Source: Bacteroides sp. UBA939 (GTDB lineage Bacteria > Bacteroidota > Bacteroidia > Bacteroidales > Bacteroidaceae). From it: 17,019 bases of DNA. The translations under genes were made by a program, and so were the position numbers. The stretch spans positions 1 through 17,019 of the forward strand of contig NZ_DBDF01000230.1 of the NCBI RefSeq assembly GCF_002293435.1, in the 5' to 3' direction. The notes under the pieces are model-generated. The model did no database searches. It was not told where the DNA came from and saw only the letters and a program-made list of their open reading frames with translations. Positions within the stretch are counted from its first letter, which is position 1. Each line of letters begins with the position of its first letter. Below are positions 5,281 to 11,014 of this stretch, piece by piece.

Positions 5281-6742
5281 ATTTAGCGCGTAGAGCTAAA
5301 TTCTCTGTTGGAATTTCAACAACCCGGTATGGATACTTTCCACGAACAGTCCCTGCTTCCTCCCATTCAAGGTATTCATATTCTTGTTGGTAAGTTACGC
5401 GTGAATAGTCATTTCTTATCTGGGAAATGGCCTGCACGATATTACTTACAATAAAAATATAGTCTGCATAAGATGAATTATCACTAATATAATACTTAAT
5501 GTGATAATCCGGAGTGGACAGAATCAATTGCCGGATAAAGTCTCCAAAATCATTCCACTCAATTTTGATATCATCAAAAAGGATTTCACCGTTTTCCAAT
5601 ACATGCAATTCAGAGACATGCTTTGCAGAGTTGAGTTCTTCTTGCAAGTCCTGCCATATATCGGTATCGGCAAAATACCGGCCGGTATATAAAGGGAATG
5701 CCAAGTGAGTATAATACCTATCGTCATATTCTCGTATAGGAGGCATGACAGCATACTGTATCCGATTAACACCTAATTCTGCAAGCGACTTTTTCACCTT
5801 ATTTATATAACTCATTTTTATATCCCGATGGGCGTAAATGACACATGGCTCATACAACATTTCTTCCATGATATTTTGATTCCAGCAGGCAATACACTTT
5901 TTCAGGCTATCAAGTGATATCTGTTCTCTTTTATCAGTCCCTGTTCTCCCCCAATGATCAATGAAAAGAAGAGGTTTACCATCAGCAGGATTGTTTTTAT
6001 CTTCTGCAATCCATAAACTGACATTGCGCCTCGCCTCACTATTCATTCGTTCGGTATATACAGCTTCAGGCAATTGTAAACGATAAGCATAATATATATT
6101 CTTACTAAGAATTATCCGGTTGATACTCTCATAATCAATCAGATTTATTCGGGATAATCCTAAAGATAGAACAGACAACAAAACGGCAGAAACCAGCATC
6201 CACCTGAAACTCTTTCCATTGAACAGACGCCTGATATTCATCCAGGAATGGCAAAAAAGCATGATAACGATAGGAATGAAAACATACTGATAGCCTGAGA
6301 AAGTTTGTATCATATAAATTCCTCCCCCCATAGTAGAACCAATACCCAACACAAACACGTATACCAACCGCGAAAACCAGCTAAGAAAATAAGTATTCAT
6401 ACTCCGTTGGTCATTGACAATAGTCCTCATCCGTGGAGCATGTTTCCCAAGCCTCCTGAGTGGGGCTTCAAACCAATAAGTGAAACAAAGAGATTGTCCT
6501 AATATAGTAGCGATATATGCAAAAATGAAATTTAAAAAGCTCACCGTACTATCCGATAATACTAAGACATCGTAGTTTTCCGTCATAAAGAAAAGGATGC
6601 GCAAAGCTTCCCGGCAAACATACAAGAAAGCATAAAAACAAATAGCAAACAAAACTCCGGCAATAATACCTGTTATTAACCTGCCACGTGGTATGGCAGG
6701 CAAGTTGGAGTAGGCATGCAAATGTTTATGTCTCAGCGCCAT
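5258..6742 (-). CDS. Membrane protein with two ExbD/TolR-like modules (tentative)
   Basis: This 494-residue protein belongs to no family I can name with certainty. Hydrophobic segments lie at about residues 22-45, 67-90, 119-145, 152-169 and 180-198, so five or six membrane spans fill the first 200 residues. The rest is soluble. Two stretches look like the periplasmic fold of ExbD/TolR. The first is about 258-333, with VIYAHRDIKMSYINKVKKSL then AELGVNRIQYAV. The second is about 378-447, with LHVLENGEILFDDIKI, YYISDNSSYADYIFIVSNIV and QAISQIRNDYS. ExbD normally has one N-terminal span, so this would be an unusual architecture. The last residues (LIMNFEL) and the TGA stop come from the palindromic repeat at 5191-5280. 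The gene is AT-rich compared with the region to its left. A -7 box lies at 6814-6821. Confidence 0.8.
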   Translation of the reverse strand: MALRHKHLHAYSNLPAIPRGRLITGIIAGVLFAICFYAFLYVCREALRILFFMTENYDVLVLSDSTVSFLNFIFAYIATILGQSLCFTYWFEAPLRRLGKHAPRMRTIVNDQRSMNTYFLSWFSRLVYVFVLGIGSTMGGGIYMIQTFSGYQYVFIPIVIMLFCHSWMNIRRLFNGKSFRWMLVSAVLLSVLSLGLSRINLIDYESINRIILSKNIYYAYRLQLPEAVYTERMNSEARRNVSLWIAEDKNNPADGKPLLFIDHWGRTGTDKREQISLDSLKKCIACWNQNIMEEMLYEPCVIYAHRDIKMSYINKVKKSLAELGVNRIQYAVMPPIREYDDRYYTHLAFPLYTGRYFADTDIWQDLQEELNSAKHVSELHVLENGEILFDDIKIEWNDFGDFIRQLILSTPDYHIKYYISDNSSYADYIFIVSNIVQAISQIRNDYSRVTYQQEYEYLEWEEAGTVRGKYPYRVVEIPTENLALRAKLIMNFEL

Positions 6743-6805
6743 GTCGTATAAGTTATAGTAATGATATCCTTCAAAGAAAATATTTCTCCATATCCGGAAA
6801 GTTAG

Positions 6806-6813
6806 TAACTTTA
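6806..6813 (+). promoter_or_regulatory. Candidate -7 box for the 79-residue ORF
   Basis: TAACTTTA matches TAnnTTTG at all but the last base. TTTC (6783-6786) lies 19 bases upstream at the -33 distance. The box forms half of a palindrome, AACTTT-AC-AAAGTT, with the minus-strand box beside it. Confidence 0.4.
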
Positions 6814-6821
6814 CAAAGTTA
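6814..6821 (-). promoter_or_regulatory. -7 box for the 494-residue membrane protein gene
   Basis: On the minus strand TAACTTTG matches the Bacteroides -7 consensus exactly, 71 bases ahead of the start codon. No clear -33 element was found. It directly abuts the plus-strand box at 6806-6813. Confidence 0.5.
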
Positions 6822-6884
6822 ATGATTATCAGCTATAACATTCTGATATCGCATTAAAATATTCACGCAGAAAAGAAGTCTAAT

Positions 6885-7124
6885 ATGAAAACTGTATTCC
6901 CCAACAAAAAAGAAAGAGTAAGGTTAATTCCGTACATAGAAATCATCATAGGAACAATCCTGTTCAGTTGGGAAGTTTTTGGCTACATAACTTTATACTC
7001 TACGGCTGAGGTTGATGAAATGTTTGGAGGTATTGTTGACTTCTTTAAATATAAAGAAAATACATATAGTCCGGCTTTCTTATGGTCAATCCTGCACCAC
7101 CTTTCTACTAAAAACATCGGGTGA
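6885..7124 (+). CDS. Small single-span membrane protein, possibly truncated
   Basis: This is a 79-residue hypothetical protein with a charged start (MKTVFPNKKERVR) and one clear membrane span at about residues 15-38. A polar stretch follows, then an apparent second hydrophobic segment (SPAFLWSIL) that stops after a few residues. The final codons (KNIG) and TGA stop overlap the left arm of the terminator at 7117-7149, which suggests that an older, longer gene lost its 3' end next to the terminator. It is divergent from the 494-residue gene, starting 142 bases away, and has a candidate promoter at 6806-6813. I do not recognise the family. A natural short protein is also possible. Confidence 0.55.
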   Translation: MKTVFPNKKERVRLIPYIEIIIGTILFSWEVFGYITLYSTAEVDEMFGGIVDFFKYKENTYSPAFLWSILHHLSTKNIG

Positions 7125-7149
7125 CTACAAATCACTTGCAGTCACCCGA
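7117..7149. terminator. Bidirectional intrinsic terminator
   Basis: TCGGGTGACT (7117-7126) and AGTCACCCGA (7140-7149) form a perfect 10-bp GC-containing stem around a 13-base loop. On the plus strand it is followed by CATTTTCATTTTT. On the minus strand it is followed by TGTTTTTAG. It lies between converging genes and would serve both. Confidence 0.85.
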
Positions 7150-7200
7150 CATTTTCATTTTTCGTATTAACGAACTGTTAGTAAAGAGAGAATTTATGTT

Positions 7201-8085
7201 TTATTTCATAGGTTCCACAGTGTAACCTTGTTGTTTCAACAAATTCAATACACCATTTGTTCCCGGAAGGTGTCCGGCGCCAACAACAAAGAGAGTGGAA
7301 GCGTCTTTCATGATGGCAGGCATCTTTTCAATCCATGCTTTGTTACGATTATCCATCAAGGCTTCCATTTCTCCCGGCAACGGGTCGCAGGAATTGCCGT
7401 CACGTTCTTCCATCAGTTTCAGAAGTTCGTCCAGTTTTTGTGCTTTATATAATTCATTCATTCGTTTGGTTTGGTCCATTGCCTTATCTATGTCACTAAC
7501 GAGGCAGTAAAGCAAATTTGCCTGGCGTTGCAATGTGGGGCCATTAAAAAGTATCTCCAATTGCGACTGCGGAGTTTCCAGACCACCGACTTTCTTACCG
7601 TTCTGTATAGCTTGCTGTTGGAAGTAACCATCCAATTGCTCTTGCGGATTGAAACCACCGAGATGTTTCATACAAAACATTAGAGTTAATTGCTGGGTGA
7701 TTAACACAGGTTTTATTTTTGCCAGCATGGCAATATCTGCCATCAGGTTTTCTTTTACCGCTTTGCTTATTACTTCATATTGTTCGGGAGTGAAAAGGGT
7801 TTGGAGAGTAGTATCACCCGGCATTACTATATATTGCTGCATTGTTTGCATAAATTCGGGGGACATCATCTCGGACATGATAACTTCACCGTAAACTTGT
7901 GAGCTATTCTCCATCGCTTCCGGTAATCCGGCAATGCTATCTTTTATGCTTAGTGGTATCATGTGATGAGTACCTATAATATAAGACGGTTTTTCCTGTC
8001 CGTTACCGGAAATTTTCCACAATAATTGTGCATTAGCATTTAGCGTAATGCTGATGAAGAAAAGAATGCCTAAAATCTTTTTCAT
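7201..8085 (-). CDS. TraB/GumN-family secreted protein
   Basis: This 294-residue protein has a signal peptide (about 1-19, ISITLNANA then QLLW). The TraB/GumN family signature is present: LLWKISGNG, then IIGTHHM (37-43), conserved E67 after a hydrophobic strand (VYGEV), and near the C-terminus FVVGAGHLPGTNGVLNLL (266-283) with G269, H272 and P274. Members are often proposed to be metal-dependent peptidases related to the Tiki fold because of the paired GTHH and GAGH motifs. No substrate is known for this one. It probably acts in the periplasm or is membrane-associated. It is 145 bases downstream of the NlpC/P60 gene on the same strand, so it may be read through or have its own promoter. I saw no TAnnTTTG box. 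Confidence 0.9.
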   Translation of the reverse strand: MKKILGILFFISITLNANAQLLWKISGNGQEKPSYIIGTHHMIPLSIKDSIAGLPEAMENSSQVYGEVIMSEMMSPEFMQTMQQYIVMPGDTTLQTLFTPEQYEVISKAVKENLMADIAMLAKIKPVLITQQLTLMFCMKHLGGFNPQEQLDGYFQQQAIQNGKKVGGLETPQSQLEILFNGPTLQRQANLLYCLVSDIDKAMDQTKRMNELYKAQKLDELLKLMEERDGNSCDPLPGEMEALMDNRNKAWIEKMPAIMKDASTLFVVGAGHLPGTNGVLNLLKQQGYTVEPMK

Positions 8086-8201
8086 TGTTTTTTCTTTTTA
8101 AAAGTTTACTCTATTTATAAGTCGAAAAGGGCAGATGAAAATCACATTAGACAGGGAAATATTTTGTGTTCGTTCGCGTACCCATTCCTGCCGGGATTAG
8201 G

Positions 8202-8232
8202 GATACTTATGCAGATAAGCATATCTTTTTTT
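8202..8232 (+). terminator. Intrinsic terminator facing the NlpC/P60 gene
   Basis: GATA and CTTAT (8202-8210) pair with ATAAG (8215-8219) and TATC (8222-8225), giving a 9-bp stem with a two-base bulge. T7 (8226-8232) follows on the plus strand. The T-run overlaps the stop codon of the minus-strand NlpC/P60 gene, so the element is oriented to stop transcription entering that gene from its 3' end. Confidence 0.5.
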
Positions 8233-8743
8233 ATTTAATTCTGCCGCCGCGAAGCCAGTGTTTGGTATAGTATTGCTCACGGAGGTTACTGACAATGACT
8301 CCGTTGCTGGTACTGGCATGAACGAATTTCCCATTTTTGAGATAGATGCCTACGTGTGCAACCTTCTTCTTTGATGCGCGGCTGGTGAAGAATACCAAGT
8401 CTCCCTCACGCAATTTGCGTCGGGAGACTTTGGACGATTCTTTAAGTTGCCCGTCAGTACTTCTGGACAGGCTAATATTATATACTTTCTTATAGAGTTG
8501 CGAAACCATACCGGAACAGTCTGTGCCACGTTTGCTGTTACCGCCCGACCGGTAAGGAACACCAATCCATTCGGCGGCGGCGATATACAGTGCATGATTA
8601 TCTTTTCGGTCTATCTCCATCCCAAGGCGGTCGGAAGCCTTTGCCAACACTTTATAGTCGAGGCGTGGCGTTGAGGTTCGGCATGAACTTAGCCCCAGTG
8701 CCAATCCGGTAAGTGCAACTATATAAATAAGGTATTTCCTCAT
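8231..8743 (-). CDS. NlpC/P60 (C40) lipoprotein peptidase
   Basis: This 170-residue cell-wall cysteine peptidase is expected to cut peptide stems in peptidoglycan from the periplasmic side of a membrane. A lipoprotein signal ends at LSSC (C21). The catalytic Cys is C76 in GTDCSGMV, the His is H130 in VAHVGIY and the third polar residue is H142 in FVHAST. YRSGGNSKRG (64-73) and LREGDLVFF (111-119) are also typical of the family. Length and layout match small Spr/MepS-like enzymes. The start overlaps the ATPase stop as ATGA. An AGGAGG ends only one base before the ATG, which is too close for normal Shine-Dalgarno use, so translation is probably coupled to the ATPase gene. Confidence 0.93.
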   Translation of the reverse strand: MRKYLIYIVALTGLALGLSSCRTSTPRLDYKVLAKASDRLGMEIDRKDNHALYIAAAEWIGVPYRSGGNSKRGTDCSGMVSQLYKKVYNISLSRSTDGQLKESSKVSRRKLREGDLVFFTSRASKKKVAHVGIYLKNGKFVHASTSNGVIVSNLREQYYTKHWLRGGRIK

Positions 8744-9474
8744 TCCTCCTGCTCTTCTTTGATTTCTTCTTCCACTCTTATATTGAAGTAGTCTTCAAGC
8801 TCTTTTTCCGCCGAATTGTTCTCATTCCGGATGTCACGTATAATCACTCCATTTTCCAATAAAGCGATGCGAGGGCATACATCTACCGTATGGTTCAGGT
8901 TGTGACTGGAGATGATAACCGTAGCCTGGTGATCCTCGTTGTATTTCTTCAACAGATACTTGATGATGGATTGCGAACTTGGGTCGAGAAAGTTAAACGG
9001 TTCATCCAGAATCAGTAATTGCGGATGATGCAGCATGGCGGAAATAATTCCGATCTTCTGTTTGTTTCCTGCCGAGAAGTTACGTATAAACTTCTTTTGC
9101 CCTATAACTTCATTGTTCATGAAACGTTCAAAGGGAAGCAAGCGTTCGTCAACTTCTTCTTTCTTCAGTCCATACATTTTGCCGATGAAGTAGAAATACT
9201 CTTCCGGAGTAAGATAGTCAATCAGGAAACCGTCGTCAATGAAAGCGCCGGTAAACCTTTTCCAGTCTTCACTTTTGCATACATCAATGTCGTTGATGGT
9301 CACATTGCCTTTATCGGCTTGCAACAAATCCAGTATCAGCCGGAAGAGGGTGGTCTTACCCGCCCCGTTATTACCTACCAAGCCCAGCATGTCACCTTGT
9401 CCGATGGCATATTTTTCAATATCTACGGCTTTCTTTTCACCGAAGTTCTTTTGGAGATTATTGATTTGTATCAT
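8740..9474 (-). CDS. ABC transporter ATP-binding protein
   Basis: This 244-residue ATPase drives the transporter whose permease is encoded immediately upstream. Walker A is GNNGAGKT (34-41), the signature is NFSAGNKQK (132-140), Walker B is LLILDEP (153-159) and the switch His is H191 in SSHNL. The layout is typical of the drug/antibiotic exporter-like ATPases of Bacteroidetes. It ends in an acidic tail (about 223-244, many Glu). It is 29 bases after the permease and overlaps the NlpC/P60 start by four bases. The substrate cannot be told from the sequence. Confidence 0.93.
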   Translation of the reverse strand: MIQINNLQKNFGEKKAVDIEKYAIGQGDMLGLVGNNGAGKTTLFRLILDLLQADKGNVTINDIDVCKSEDWKRFTGAFIDDGFLIDYLTPEEYFYFIGKMYGLKKEEVDERLLPFERFMNNEVIGQKKFIRNFSAGNKQKIGIISAMLHHPQLLILDEPFNFLDPSSQSIIKYLLKKYNEDHQATVIISSHNLNHTVDVCPRIALLENGVIIRDIRNENNSAEKELEDYFNIRVEEEIKEEQEE

Positions 9475-9503
9475 ATAATTTGTCGTTTAATAATTCGTAG
9501 TTA

Positions 9504-10991
9504 TTACTGTCTGCTATCTCTGAATCCTTCCATATTCTTGTAACGGCGCTTCATGAAACGCAGATAAACATTCTTCAGCCAAAGGTTGGAGGTCAGAATA
9601 AACCCTCCGCCTATGGCAATCAGCGTCCATGAAGTGGCGGTTTGCCCGATAGTCAGATTCAACAGATAGTTCATTATCAAAGGCACACCAAAGGCTGCAC
9701 CGGCAATCAGATTCTGTAATCCGGTTCCTACGTTCTGGCGACTGCTCATTTTGGCATTCAAGTCAACGGTCTTGTTGTTGTATATAGCCATCTGGAACAT
9801 GCAAAAGTAGATAAATCCTATGCTGAATATCGCCCAGGATACACATGTCAGCAACGTTAGTTTGCCCGTAGCAATGGCGGGTATCATCAGTATGAGAGGA
9901 ACAAGGATGGCAATGCCGTAAACGGTGTATTTGGCACGGAGCAACGTGTATATTGATTCCTTGCGGCTCATTAATCCGTCGATATAATTCCCTTCATAGC
10001 TCATGAGAGAGGATAAGAACAGGATACCGAAAATTACGAAGTTATATATGACAATGAAGTTCTTCATGCCTCTTCCGTCATAAACTTCCGTGAAACTAAG
10101 TACAAGACTGAAAGCCACTACTACGAGAATAACCGTGCGCAATGCGTTCTTGCAGACCTTATTACGAAGCAATAACTTTAGTTCCAAGCGCATATATTCG
10201 CCCACTTCACCGTAGTGGTCCAGGAATTTGTACTCAGATACATGTTTTACTTTCGTATCTTCTACCTTATTGATTTCATTATAAATCAGTCCCTTCATCA
10301 TTGTGCGGTTGATGAACCACATTACGGCGATAGCAATGAAAATTCCGATGAATGTCAACAGGTTCCCCTGTATGAGGCCCTCTCCCAAATTGACGGACAA
10401 GTCAAACAGCGGACTCTTCTCCGGAATGAATAGACCTGCTATAATACCGCCGTAGACTACGACAGGAAGTGTGACCCACCACAACCGTTCTCCGATAAGT
10501 GTGCGGCATAGTAAGAACCAATAATTATTGAATACGATAAGCAGCCAGATGCCGATGCAGTAAGTCAGTACGCCTGCAATGCCATAAAACTTAGTAATAG
10601 TAATAATGGCAAATGGAACAAACAGGAATAACCAGATGAAGTTAAACCCGTTCAACCCGGAGCGTATCAACAGGAAATCGATAATCCGGTTTCTTTTAAC
10701 CGGTATCAACAGATATGGTTTTACCTCCTGTGTGGGCGTTTTCTGGAATGGGAAACGCAACAGAAAGTCGAGGATTAGTACAAAGATTAATCCACTGTTC
10801 ATTACATGGTAGGCTTCTTTTGCCCCACCGGCGAATGCAAATGCGAATGTAGTGCCGAAGAAGATAAGATAACCAGCCCAGAATGTAGTCATAATGTACA
10901 TCCAGAATTTTCCGAATTTACTCTTTTCGTACATTGGGTTTCGCTTCTCTGATAACTTCCCATGTTTACGTAATTCTATAAAAAGACCCAT
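9504..10991 (-). CDS. DUF5687-type ABC transporter permease
   Basis: This 495-residue polytopic inner-membrane protein has about eleven or twelve hydrophobic spans. The first are at about residues 30-55 and 64-82 and the last pair at about 430-475. Soluble loops lie near 235-285 (KVEDTKVKHVSEYKF) and 350-365 (SRKESIYTLLRAKY). The sequence and its pairing with an adjacent ATPase fit DUF5687, a permease family common in Bacteroidetes. The start at 10991 lies 23 bases after the M16 protease stop. Together with the ATPase it should form a two-component ABC exporter, but the cargo is unknown. The family name is from memory of the sequence type. Confidence 0.85.
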   Translation of the reverse strand: MGLFIELRKHGKLSEKRNPMYEKSKFGKFWMYIMTTFWAGYLIFFGTTFAFAFAGGAKEAYHVMNSGLIFVLILDFLLRFPFQKTPTQEVKPYLLIPVKRNRIIDFLLIRSGLNGFNFIWLFLFVPFAIITITKFYGIAGVLTYCIGIWLLIVFNNYWFLLCRTLIGERLWWVTLPVVVYGGIIAGLFIPEKSPLFDLSVNLGEGLIQGNLLTFIGIFIAIAVMWFINRTMMKGLIYNEINKVEDTKVKHVSEYKFLDHYGEVGEYMRLELKLLLRNKVCKNALRTVILVVVAFSLVLSFTEVYDGRGMKNFIVIYNFVIFGILFLSSLMSYEGNYIDGLMSRKESIYTLLRAKYTVYGIAILVPLILMIPAIATGKLTLLTCVSWAIFSIGFIYFCMFQMAIYNNKTVDLNAKMSSRQNVGTGLQNLIAGAAFGVPLIMNYLLNLTIGQTATSWTLIAIGGGFILTSNLWLKNVYLRFMKRRYKNMEGFRDSRQ

Positions 10992-11014
10992 TGTATTAAA
11001 TGATTTGAGTGTTT

